From: Deltaproteobacteria bacterium | Lineage (GTDB): Bacteria > Desulfobacterota > Anaeroferrophillalia > Anaeroferrophillales > Tharpellaceae | DNA: 14,212 bases | Assembly: GCA_030640695.1 (NCBI GenBank) | Contig: DAOWIX010000109.1 | Coordinates: 1 to 14,212 of the forward strand | Reading direction: 5' to 3' | Part shown: positions 1 to 8,000 of the stretch, one piece after another | How positions within the stretch are numbered: position 1 is the first letter of the stretch | How the letters are laid out: every line of letters starts with the position of its first letter | Translations under genes and position numbers: made by a program | Notes under the pieces: model-generated | Databases searched by the model: none | Seen by the model: only the letters and a program-made list of their open reading frames with translations | What the model was told of the DNA's origin: nothing

Positions 1-63
1 AACTGCTTGCCGTTCGGGCCTTGATTCATGGTCTTCACCCACCAGTACCAAAAAAATAAAAAA

Positions 64-140
64 CGGGACGTAGCGCAGCCTGGTAGCGTACCTGAATGGG
101 GTTCAGGTGGTCGGAGGTTCAAATCCTCTCGTCCCGACCA
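64..140 (+). tRNA. tRNA-Pro (anticodon GGG)
   Basis: A complete cloverleaf can be drawn. The acceptor stem is CGGGACG (64-70) with CGTCCCG (130-136), followed by ACCA, so the CCA end is encoded. The anticodon stem is CCTGA/TCAGG around the loop ATGGGGT, which puts GGG at the anticodon positions and reads CCC proline codons. The T arm has GGAGG, then the TTCAAAT loop, then CCTCT. The gene is closely followed by a strong terminator. No integrase or duplicated tRNA 3' end was seen nearby, so there is no sign of an integrated element using it as an attachment site. Confidence 0.96.
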
Positions 141-150
141 ATATAAAAAA

Positions 151-184
151 GCACCTATGACGGTTCAGTCGTAGGTGCTTTTTC
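151..184 (+). terminator. Rho-independent terminator of the tRNA gene
   Basis: GCACCTATGAC (151-161) pairs with GTCGTAGGTGC (168-178), giving 11 pairs with one T-G wobble around the loop GGTTCA. A run of A lies before the stem and a run of T after it, typical of an intrinsic terminator. It starts 10 nt after the tRNA, so the tRNA appears to be transcribed separately from the regulator gene downstream. Confidence 0.9.
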
Positions 185-271
185 TTTGCAGTAACATTTG
201 CAGGTATTGTGAATCCCAGTGTTCTGGCTTGAAAATAAATTTTACCTTAATGGCAGGTTTTGGTAAATTCC

Positions 272-300
272 TTGACATAAGGGGTTCTCTTTGCTATGTT
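272..300 (+). promoter_or_regulatory. Sigma-70-type promoter of the TetR-family gene
   Basis: A perfect -35 box TTGACA (272-277) is followed by a 17-nt spacer and TATGTT (295-300), which matches TATAAT at 4 of 6 bases. The predicted start is near 307, about 27 nt before the ATG at 334. The sequence ACCAA-ATGG-TTGGT (305-318) is an inverted repeat lying on the expected transcription start. TetR-family proteins often repress themselves through such sites, but the arms are only 5 bp, so an operator here is a guess. Confidence 0.7.
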
Positions 301-333
301 TTGTACCAAATGGTTGGTTTCGAAGGAGGGGAG

Positions 334-927
334 ATGGAGTTAGCAACAAAAGGTGAAATTACACGAGCTCGTGTAATTAGGGAGACCACAACCCTTATTC
401 ATGAAAAAGGGTTTAAGGGTACAAGTATTAGCGATATTATAAAAGTTACCGGGGTAAAGAAGGGAAATCTCTATTTTCATTTCCCGAGTAAGGAGGCCAT
501 AGGCGTTGCCATCCTTGATGAGATAAAGGTTGAATCAGTTACTTTTCTTGAGAGTGCCCTCCAGGGGCGGACTCCCATGGCAAAGATTGCAAACTATCTT
601 GATGAGGTTTTTGCTAAACATAAAAATAAGAATTTTGTCGGCGGTTGTCTGATCGGCAATACAGCGATTGAAATGGGCGATAACAATCCTTTTTTTGCCG
701 GTAAAATCACAGAAATATTTGCCCACTGGAAGAGCTCTATTGCCCTTGTTTTGTCCCAGGCAAAGGCTACAGGTGAGCTCGAAAACGAGATGGAAGCAGA
801 TATTCTAGCCAATCATGTGGTTGCGGTTATTGAAGGTGGCATTATGATGGCAAAGGTCAGTAAGGACGAAAACGACCTGAAAAACTGCCTTGATTCTCTG
901 CGTCTGATTATGGGACTCAAAAACTGA
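334..927 (+). CDS. TetR/AcrR-family transcriptional regulator
   Basis: The 197-residue protein has the usual length and layout of a TetR-family repressor. The N-terminal helix-turn-helix spans about residues 11-55, with the recognition segment reading TGVKKGNLYFHFPSKEA, the family hallmark. The C-terminal ligand-binding half contains GGCLIGNTAIEM, resembling the TetR C-terminal domains of AefR/YbiH-like members. The start is set at ATG 334 because AAGGAGG ends 4 nt earlier and a good promoter lies just upstream; a longer reading from 175 would begin inside the tRNA terminator. The gene stands alone on its strand, 167 nt before the selenoprotein gene, which it may regulate together with itself. 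The ligand cannot be read from the sequence. Confidence 0.93.
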   Translation: MELATKGEITRARVIRETTTLIHEKGFKGTSISDIIKVTGVKKGNLYFHFPSKEAIGVAILDEIKVESVTFLESALQGRTPMAKIANYLDEVFAKHKNKNFVGGCLIGNTAIEMGDNNPFFAGKITEIFAHWKSSIALVLSQAKATGELENEMEADILANHVVAVIEGGIMMAKVSKDENDLKNCLDSLRLIMGLKN

Positions 928-964
928 AAATAATTATAAAAATTTGTAACTATTCAGCCAACCC

Positions 965-1027
965 GCAAATTCAGGGTACACAATCCCGATTTCCCTCGGA
1001 GAATTAGGTTGTGTACCCAGAATTTGC
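965..1027. repeat. 19-nt imperfect inverted repeat (hairpin) between regulator and selenoprotein gene
   Basis: Arms 965-983 and 1009-1027 are complementary at 18 of 19 positions. The 25-nt centre holds a second small stem, CCGA/TCGG (986-989 with 996-999). There is no run of T after either arm on either strand, so it is not a typical intrinsic terminator. It could be an operator, an RNA structure in the leader of the next gene, a factor-dependent terminator for the TetR gene, or one copy of a dispersed palindromic element. Confidence 0.75.
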
Positions 1028-1094
1028 TAAAAAGATAAATATTTGACACTCTTTAATCACGCTGAATTTTTATAAAGTAGACAGGAGAAAACCG

Positions 1095-2327
1095 ATGGCA
1101 CGTCTTGAAAAATATTCAGAAGAAGAAAGAAACCACCTGTTGTCACTTTCTTGCCAAGGCTTTACGACGGCCCCTTTTGTCTCCGGGCCACCGCTTTCGC
1201 AAAGAAAAGTTGCCCTGATATCAACTGCCGGTCTTCACCTGCGTAACGATCGCCCCTTTGGGCTTGGGGCTGCCGATTACAGGCTTATCCCGAAGGGGGC
1301 CGCATCAGCCGATCTTGTCATGAGTCATATCTCGACAAACTTTGATCGTACCGGTTTTCAGATGGATCATAATCTTGTTTTTCCGCTGGAGCGTCTTTGT
1401 GAGCTGGAGGAGCAAGGTTTTATCGGTAGCGTTGCCGATTACCACTACTCTTTTATGGGAGCGACTGATCCTGAGCAGATGCAGGATACGGCAAAAAATG
1501 TTGCAGAAATTATGAAAAAGGAGGGCGTTAATGCCGTGCTTCTGGTTCCTGTCTGACCTCACTGTACGCGCGCAGTTGGCGGGCTTGCACACTATATTGA
1601 AGAAGCAGGAATTCCAACCACCCAAATTAGTCTTATCCGGGAACATACTGAAACAATAAAGCCGCCCCGCGCACTATGGGTACCCTTTGACCTGGGTCGC
1701 CCCTTTGGCTCGCCAAATAACCCTGAGTTTCAGATTTCGGTACTAAAAATGGCTCTCAAACTTCTTGAATCAAGCAGGGGGCCCCTGCTTGAAGACTTTC
1801 CCGAAGATGCCCCGGACATGACTGATCAGCCGCAAGCGGTACTACAGATCGCCTGTCCGGTTAGTTTCGGCCCCAAAAAAGAGAACCTCTCCGCAAAAGA
1901 GCTGTTGCTAGAGCTGTTTTCAGAGGAATTTTTCCAGATGAATACCTGGCATGAGCAAGCGTTGTCGAAGAATAAAAAGACAACCACAGGTATTTCAGGG
2001 CTCACTCCTGAGGCTGCGGTTGAGTTTCTTTCTGCCTTCGTAAGAGTCGAAATAGTTGATAATAATATCGGTAATATATCAGTTGCTGATGGACTTCGCA
2101 TGGCAGCTGAGGATATTAAGGCATTTTATTTTGATGCGGTTTCAGCTCAACCAGGACAGCCGACAGATAGCAAAAGTCTGGCGGAGTGGTTTTGGGGTCA
2201 GACCTCAGCCGCTCAGGTAATCAACGAAGTTAGAAAAATCAGCCTTAAGGGCGACTCAAAAGAGATGCAACTTCTGGGTAAACTCCTTTTGGTTCCCCGA
2301 AATCAGATGCACAGGTTTAAAGATTAA
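1095..2327 (+). CDS. Selenoprotein, glycine/sarcosine/betaine/D-proline reductase B-subunit family (in-frame UGA at 1554-1556 = Sec154)
   Basis: The reading frame runs from ATG 1095 (AGGAG at 1083-1087, 7 nt upstream) to TAA 2325-2327 with one in-frame TGA, giving 410 residues with selenocysteine at 154. Family features continue on both sides of the TGA: AADYRLIP, STNFDRTGFQMD and GSVADYHYSFMGATDP before it; UPHCTR, GGLAHYIEEAGIP and PFDLGRPFGSP after it. The UxxCTR motif resembles the Sec redox site of GrdB and PrdB, where the selenol attacks the substrate. No GrdA/GrdE/PrdA partner is encoded nearby, so this is a stand-alone member; the substrate is unknown. The frame and similarity are intact across the TGA, which argues against a pseudogene. 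A standard gene finder would report 1095-1556 and 1749-2327 as two proteins. The stop overlaps that of the convergent nitroreductase gene. Confidence 0.9.
1557..1591 (+). promoter_or_regulatory. Candidate bacterial SECIS element directing Sec insertion
   Basis: Directly after the TGA the mRNA can fold from 1563 to 1591: TGT with ACA, C1567 with G1587, G1568 with T1586, GC (1570-1571) with GC (1583-1584) and C1573 with G1581, separated by single mismatches. The apical loop AGTTGGC (1574-1580) begins 18 nt after the TGA. Bacterial SECIS elements lie inside the coding region just past the UGA and usually have a G among the first two loop bases, as here. The stem is interrupted and was drawn by hand; an alternative is the shorter CGC/GCG hairpin (1569-1571 with 1579-1581). 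Confidence 0.5.
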
Positions 2328-3226
2328 TCAACCCAGCGAATCGGGACTTTGCGGCGGCCGGCGGGGCGTGGGAAAGTGATGGCGGGATAGCCTAAGGCGA
2401 TTACGGCGTAGATCTTTTCGGCGGCCGGAATTTTCAAGCTTTCTTTGATTTTCCGATCCCGCCGCAGGGCCTCGACGGCAAAGCCGATCAAACAGCTACC
2501 CAGACCCATAACTTGAGCCCCTAAAAGAATGTTTTGAGCGGCCAGTAAAGCGTCCTCCTGAGGGCAACTGCCACCCGGCTGGGCGCCGATCAGGATCGCC
2601 GCCTGGGCCCCATGGAAGAGGCGATCTTCCTTTTTTTCATACCACTGAGAGAGTCCCACTTTTATAGATTCATAATACTCCCGGTAATAGATTTCAAGTT
2701 CCGGTCGACCGCTAAGTTTTAAAAGTTTGCGTAACCATGCGGACTCCGCCCACCGATTCATTTTCCCAAAGTATGCCGCGACACTCTCTCCGAAAGCCAA
2801 CATTTTGGGGCGTGAGTCGATAATCGTGAAAGTCCACTTCTGACTGTTGGTTCCGGAGGGAGCGGTGAGTCCTATTTTGACGAGGTCTTCAAGTATCCCG
2901 CAATCTACCGATCGTTTCTGATAAGCCCTGCAGGAGCGTCGGGCGCGCATCATGGCAACTAGTGCCGTGAGCTTGACCTCCGTCTGGTTTTCTGCTACTT
3001 TCCCAGTGAAACTTGCAAAGTCAAAAGGTTCCTTTGCTTCATTGAATTGAACCGTAATAGCCTCTTTGGGGCAGGCTGCAGCACAATGGTCGCAGGCAAA
3101 GGAGCAACTTCCGCTCAATTCGGCTTGCTCGGCAGCAATCGAAAAAGCCTGAGCCGGGCAGACTTTGACACAAATGCCGCAGCCGTTACAGCGATTTTTG
3201 TCGATATCAATGTTTGACGCTTGCAT
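2324..3226 (-). CDS. Nitroreductase-family protein with N-terminal double [4Fe-4S] ferredoxin domain
   Basis: The 300-residue protein fuses a ferredoxin domain to an FMN-dependent nitroreductase domain. Two cluster motifs are visible: C13-x2-C16-x2-C19-x3-C23-P, and C41-x3-C45-x2-C48-x3-C52-P. The nitroreductase part (about 85-285) has RRSCRAY at 96-102 and APSGTNSQKW at 122-131 for FMN and substrate contact, and a GLGSCLIGF stretch at 241-249. Such fusions are common in anaerobes and are thought to pass ferredoxin-type electrons to flavin for reducing an unidentified substrate. The ATG at 3226 is chosen because TGAGG lies 6 nt upstream; the in-frame TTG at 3232 overlaps that site. The TAA stop overlaps the stop of the convergent selenoprotein gene. 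Cytoplasmic: no signal peptide or membrane segment. Confidence 0.93.
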   Translation of the reverse strand: MQASNIDIDKNRCNGCGICVKVCPAQAFSIAAEQAELSGSCSFACDHCAAACPKEAITVQFNEAKEPFDFASFTGKVAENQTEVKLTALVAMMRARRSCRAYQKRSVDCGILEDLVKIGLTAPSGTNSQKWTFTIIDSRPKMLAFGESVAAYFGKMNRWAESAWLRKLLKLSGRPELEIYYREYYESIKVGLSQWYEKKEDRLFHGAQAAILIGAQPGGSCPQEDALLAAQNILLGAQVMGLGSCLIGFAVEALRRDRKIKESLKIPAAEKIYAVIALGYPAITFPRPAGRRKVPIRWVD

Positions 3227-3251
3227 ATTCAACCTCAGGGTGAAAATTTTT

Positions 3252-3326
3252 GCTCTTAAAGAGCGCGTAAAAGCAGTTGGCCTGGTAAAGGGTAAGAGTG
3301 AATTCTAAGGCATAGCTTATGCTATG
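3252..3326. promoter_or_regulatory. Divergent intergenic region with two short palindromes
   Basis: This is the space between the leftward nitroreductase gene and the rightward HD-GYP gene. It holds GCTCTT-A-AAGAGC (3252-3264) and CATAGC-TTAT-GCTATG (3311-3326); the second overlaps the proposed ATG at 3324. Either could bind a regulator or, for the second, fold over the start codon. No confident -35/-10 pair was found on either strand. Confidence 0.35.
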
Positions 3327-4523
3327 ATTTATATTTCACATAGGTGTTTGGGTGAAAATTACAGCTTCGTCGGTATATTTGAGTGTGATTGCGGCAAAAC
3401 TCAACAGTTACTGGATGGTTTTTTGTTGTTTGGGTGGGCATTTCACCCAGCTGTTTCGAAAGAGATACAAAGTTTGTCGGGTAGTTTATTTGATTTCGTA
3501 AAAATTATATGGAAACGTTCCCATCATTTGTCATCAGATTGTGAAATATTACGACCATTGCGTGGTTATTATTCGCATTGTGAGGTAAGTAAAGTGTTGT
3601 CAGAGCTAGTTTTGCAATATCCTGTATACAGCTTGGACAATAGGTTAATACTGTCGGCAGGAACGGCTCTGTCAGATCAAGTACTTGAAGAACTTATATT
3701 ACGCGCTGAAGACCATCCTGCATACTTTTTAATGCAGTACGGCACAGTAAAAAAAGATCTCTTACGTTTTCTTTCCGAATATCCATACCATACAATTTTT
3801 CACGATCTCCGGCAAAAAAATGAAATGTTACGGATGATGGAGAGGGTGCATTTGGTGTTGCCGGTTCTGCGTAGCCTCGACTATTTCAAGAGATACGATC
3901 ACCATACCTATCGGCACATGCTGATGGTCTTTGCCTTATCTGAAATGTTGGCCAAAGAGTTGATTCCCGGATACCATGCCAAGGAGCCCGAGACGATCTC
4001 AAGCCCTACTCACGACATTGGAAAAACATGTGTGCCTTTATCGATTCTCATGAAGCGAACCCCTTTGACTAAATCCGAGTTCCATCAGCTGCAACATCAT
4101 ACCGTGGCAGGCTATGTTTTGACCAGCTATTATTTGAAAAACTCAGACCATGTTGCGGCCCGGGTGGCCCGTGACCATCATGAACGTAAGACCGGAACCG
4201 GTTACCCGCGTGGCGCTTGCGAGGTTGACCGTATTGCGGAAATCGTTATTGTTAGTGATGTTTATGATGCGCTCATATCGCCTCGACCCTATCGTCCAGT
4301 ATCGTATGATAATCGGACGGCTTTGGAAGTTATTACGGAGATGGCGGAAAAGGGTGAAGTTGGTTGGGATATCGTGAAGACTCTTATTGCCCAGAATCGT
4401 ATAGACAAACCTAAAATTGACGATTTCACGGTTTCAACGGAGAAGAGAGGGCTACATCCTGAAGGAAATGTACATGGGCTTACGGTTGATGATGTAAAAA
4501 AGAAACAACGCATTGTAGCCTGA
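3324..4523 (+). CDS. HD-GYP-type metal-dependent phosphohydrolase (probable cyclic-di-GMP phosphodiesterase)
   Basis: The 399-residue protein has an HD-GYP-like domain at about residues 185-365: H197 in YDHHTYRHML, the metal-binding pair THDIGK (H230, D231), HHTVAG (H258/H259), DHHE (H285, H286, E287) followed by GTGYP (291-295), and SDVYDALIS plus RPYRP near 311-324. HD-GYP proteins hydrolyse cyclic di-GMP; the usual D of the DGxGYP motif is T290-G here, so activity should not be taken for granted. Residues 98-125 (YPVYSLDNRLILSAGTALS) resemble the short segment that often precedes HD-GYP domains. The first ~90 residues include C8, C21, C23, C73 and C86, match nothing I know, and the start is weak (TAAGG is 13 nt from the ATG), so the true start could be further downstream. 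The short Rossmann protein follows after 41 nt, probably in the same transcript. Confidence 0.85.
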   Translation: MIYISHRCLGENYSFVGIFECDCGKTQQLLDGFLLFGWAFHPAVSKEIQSLSGSLFDFVKIIWKRSHHLSSDCEILRPLRGYYSHCEVSKVLSELVLQYPVYSLDNRLILSAGTALSDQVLEELILRAEDHPAYFLMQYGTVKKDLLRFLSEYPYHTIFHDLRQKNEMLRMMERVHLVLPVLRSLDYFKRYDHHTYRHMLMVFALSEMLAKELIPGYHAKEPETISSPTHDIGKTCVPLSILMKRTPLTKSEFHQLQHHTVAGYVLTSYYLKNSDHVAARVARDHHERKTGTGYPRGACEVDRIAEIVIVSDVYDALISPRPYRPVSYDNRTALEVITEMAEKGEVGWDIVKTLIAQNRIDKPKIDDFTVSTEKRGLHPEGNVHGLTVDDVKKKQRIVA

Positions 4524-4564
4524 TTTTACCGGGTTATTAATTTCAAAGTGAAAGGAGTAAGGGC

Positions 4565-4948
4565 ATGAGTCAAAAGGTAAGAGTGGGTATAATTGGGGGT
4601 GGAGAGACAGGTGTATCTTTGTTGATGAATTTTATGAAGTACAAATTCATTGAAATCGTCGGTCTCGCTGACATCGATGAGAATGCAGAGGGTATAAAAG
4701 TTGCGACTGATTTTGGAATTATGACCTGTCAAGATTTTAATGAGATTGTGGACTTGGGTAAAACGGTGGATATTCTGGTCGATACCGTAGGGAAAAAGGT
4801 AGTCAGGCATGCCATCAGAGACAAAATGATGGAGACCGGGAACCAACATACGATCGTTATGCCTGAACTGGTTGTTTTATTACTGGAGGCCATGATCAAC
4901 GATCGTGATGAGATCAAAGGCGGTAAGCACGGTTTTCAGACCTACTAA
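4565..4948 (+). CDS. Short Rossmann-fold NAD(P)-binding domain protein
   Basis: The 127-residue protein starts at ATG 4565 behind AAGGAG (7 nt gap). It opens with a beta strand and a glycine-rich loop, VGIIGGGETG (7-16), then an acidic end of strand two in VGLADID (D36), as in NAD-binding domains of Gfo/Idh, homoserine dehydrogenase and acetaldehyde dehydrogenase types. The catalytic and oligomerisation domain of those enzymes is missing: the protein stops after one nucleotide-binding unit and ends naturally with TAA, with no remnant downstream. It may be a nucleotide-sensing or regulatory protein rather than an enzyme. Its place after the HD-GYP gene and before a terminator suggests the two work from one mRNA. 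Function unknown. Confidence 0.85.
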   Translation: MSQKVRVGIIGGGETGVSLLMNFMKYKFIEIVGLADIDENAEGIKVATDFGIMTCQDFNEIVDLGKTVDILVDTVGKKVVRHAIRDKMMETGNQHTIVMPELVVLLLEAMINDRDEIKGGKHGFQTY

Positions 4949-4987
4949 ATCACGGTCATCTGAGATTATAGCTGGGTAGCGTAGTTG

Positions 4988-5030
4988 AACGGGCACTTAC
5001 ATTGAGTTGTAAGTGCCCGTTTTGTATTTT
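4988..5030 (+). terminator. Rho-independent terminator after the HD-GYP/Rossmann pair
   Basis: AACGGGCACTTACA (4988-5001) is the perfect complement of TGTAAGTGCCCGTT (5008-5021), with a 6-nt loop TTGAGT and a T-rich tail TTTGTATTTT. It serves rightward transcription. The leftward kinase gene ends at 5054; read in that direction the same stem has no T run behind it, so it may terminate that transcript only weakly. Confidence 0.92.
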
Positions 5031-5053
5031 ATTGTTTTGTCGTGGTAGGTTGC

Positions 5054-8000
5054 TCAGGAAATCTTGATTTCCATATCCTGTAAAACGGTCTTCATCTCAA
5101 ATGCCAGTTCGGCGAATGCACTTTCCAGATCTGCGAACTCCTCTGCTGCCACCTCAACTTTGTTCTCATTTCCCAACAACTCAAAACGGTAGGCATGTTC
5201 GTAGGCTTTGGGGGCTTGGAAATTCCCGACTGAACCTTTCAGGCTGTGGGCTGCCCGGTTGAGGGCGGGGGCATCATTTTCGGCAATCGCCTCTTTGATC
5301 TGATCGAGGTGGCCGGGCAATCCTTCGAGAAACAGGGAAGTGATCTCTTGAAAAAGCTCTTCATCATCAAGGGTCGCTTCCAGGGTTTTGCTGAGGTCGA
5401 AGGTTTTGGGGGAGATGGGTTCACGGGCTTCCGGTTTCAGATCCCTGTTTTCAGTCTGTTGATGTCGGGTTTTGTGGATAACCTCTTTGATAACTCTGAA
5501 GAGCTCTTCGGGGTTGATGGGTTTGGAGACATAGTCGTCCATACCTGCTGCCAGACATTTTTCGCGATCTCCTTTCATGGCATGAGCGGTCATGGCAACA
5601 ATCGGGATAGCGGCAATCTGGCCCTCCTGGTTCTGTTTTTCATACAATAGTTTCCGGATGGTGCTGGTGGCTTCGAAGCCATCCATCTCCGGCATCTGAA
5701 TATCCATGAGGATCAGATCGAAATCATCTTTCTGAAAAGTTTCGACGGCCTCTCTTCCGTTTGCCGCCAAGGTGACCTGATGTCCCCTGCTTTCCAGGAT
5801 TTTGATAGCCAGGATCTGGTTTACCATATTGTCCTCGGCTAAGAGGATATTCAGTCTCTCCCGAGCATCATAGACCGTGTGTCGAGTGATTACCGTTGCC
5901 TCCTCCTCGGCCTGCAGGCCCATGGTCATCATGATGGCGTCGAGGAGATCCGACTGTTTTACGGGTTTGGCCAGGTAGCCGGAGATACCGTTCTCCCGGC
6001 AGCGGGCGGCGTCACCTCTCTGTCCCATCGACGAGAGCATGATGATCTTTACCTCCTTACCAAAAGGGGCACTCTTGATCATTTTGGCCACGTCAAATCC
6101 GTCCAGATCGGGCATCTGCATATCCAAGAGTACCAGGCGATATGGTTTTATGGAACTAAATGCTTTCCATGTCAGCTCCAGTGCTTCCTTACCATCGGCC
6201 GCAGTGGAGGGTACAAGTCCCCAGCCGGTGACCATCTCCTGGAGCAGGAGGCGATTGGTGTAGTTGTCGTCGACGATGAGAACCGGCAAGCCTGTAAGGT
6301 CGTGTCGATCAAGGCGCGGGGCTCTGATTTTTTGTGCGCAACTGAGGCCAAAATGGGCTGTAAAGTGGAAGGTGCTGCCGGGCCCTCCGGGGTGAATCTT
6401 TTTAGGCTCAGTTTCACTACTCTCCTGTAATCGTAATATATTAGGACTCTCGACGAAGATTTTACCGCCCATCATCGCAACCAGTTGTTGGGAGATCGAT
6501 AGCCCCAGACCCGTGCCGCCGTATTTTCTGGTGGTGGAGCCATCGACCTGTTCGAAGCTTTTGAAAATCGAATCAAGCTTATTCTGTGGTATTCCGATAC
6601 CGGTATCGGAGACCATGAAGCGCAAGTCAACAGAATCGCTGGTTTCGGATACCATCTCAACTCTGATCACGATCTCACCCTCTTCGGTGAATTTCAGGGC
6701 GTTTCCGGTCAGGTTGATGATAATCTGGCGGAGCCGGGCCGGGTCACCGATTAAAGCGGTGGGTACGTCCGGGCGGATGTGACAGGCGATCTCCAGCTCT
6801 TTTTCATGAGCCTTTAACGCCAGGGTGGCGGTAGCATTCTCCAGCGTGTTACGGAGGTTAAAGTCGATCGCCTCGAGCTTCACTTTGCCCGCTTCGATCT
6901 TGGAAAAATCGAGGATGTCATTGATCAGGCCGAGCAGCGAATCGGCAGACAATTTAGACATTTCCAGATATTTCCGCTGCTCTTGACTCAGGTTGGTGCC
7001 CAAAACCAGGTCAGTCATACCGATAATCCCGTTCATTGGGGTCCTGATCTCATGACTCATGTTGGCCAGGAATTCACTTTTGGCGGCATTGGCGATCTCG
7101 GCTTTTTGCGCCATCCGATTCGCCTCTTCAATGGCTTTATGGAGTTCTTGGTTGACTCGGTTTAAATCATCTTTGGCCTCTTTTTCCTGCGTTATATCCT
7201 GGCAAATCACAACGATCCCGTTTGCCTGGCTGCTGCTGTCAAGCAGCAGGGCGGCGCCCAGTCGGACAGCCAGTTTCCGGCCATCCTTGGTGAAACGTTG
7301 CGATTCAAACCCGGTCAGGCGTTCACCCTGGAGTACCCTGGTTATCGCTGCGCGGGTATCGGCAGTGGCGTCATCGGGAACAAAATCGATACGACGGCCG
7401 AGTAGTTCTTCCGCACTCCACCCAAAGACGTTGGTGAAAGCCGGGTTGATATAGGTTGCCTTGCCCTGATTGTCATAAACGGCAATGGGGTCGACAATCG
7501 TCTGCATGATCGTGCGTAATCTCTCTTCACTCTCCCGAAACGCATTTTCGGCTGTTTTAAGTTCACTTATATCCATGAATGCTTCAATGATCACAGTCTC
7601 ATCACCGATGACAACGGGCAGGGCGGTCTTGAGCACCGGAATATGTCGACCATCCTTGTGGACGACCACCTTTTCGGAGCGGTTGACAACCTGCCCCAAA
7701 TCGACAATTGGGCATTTTCCCTTGTCGGCTGGGCAGATGTTCTTATGGCATGGGTGGTCAACTATATCTGCACTTGAGTCGTGTCCTATAATCTCCAGAG
7801 CCGCTTTGTTGATCCTTTTAATGATCTTGTCCTGGTTTACTATAACCATTCCGATCGGGATGGTCTCGATGATCTTTTCAGTGACTTCCAGTGAAGCTTT
7901 CAGTTTCTCTTCGGCTTGCAGAGCACTGGTGATATCTTTGTCAACGCCGCGATAACCGAGCAGTTCTCCGGCTTCATTGATTATTGGAACGCCGTTGCTC

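Noticed and set aside
1..63. End of a gene or a promoter upstream of the tRNA
   Set aside because: No convincing reading frame or -35/-10 pair can be supported in this short edge segment.
64..140. tRNA-Pro as an attachment site of an integrated element
   Set aside because: No integrase, no repeat of the tRNA 3' end and no phage-like genes are present in the window.
1043..1076. TTGACA and TATAAA as a promoter for the selenoprotein gene
   Set aside because: The spacer would be 22 nt, and hexamers at 17-18 nt spacing are poor. The start would also fall on the ribosome-binding site. A promoter probably exists nearby but cannot be placed.
1554..1556. TGA as a true stop, making a broken reductase pseudogene or two separate genes
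   Set aside because: Frame and family similarity continue directly through the TGA, the codon lies where GrdB-type proteins have Sec, a CxxT-like partner follows, and no frameshift or second stop is present. The downstream ATG at 1749 has no ribosome-binding site.
4526..4849. Leftward open frame opposite the short Rossmann gene
   Set aside because: The forward strand has a good ribosome-binding site and a clear nucleotide-binding motif; the reverse product matches nothing.
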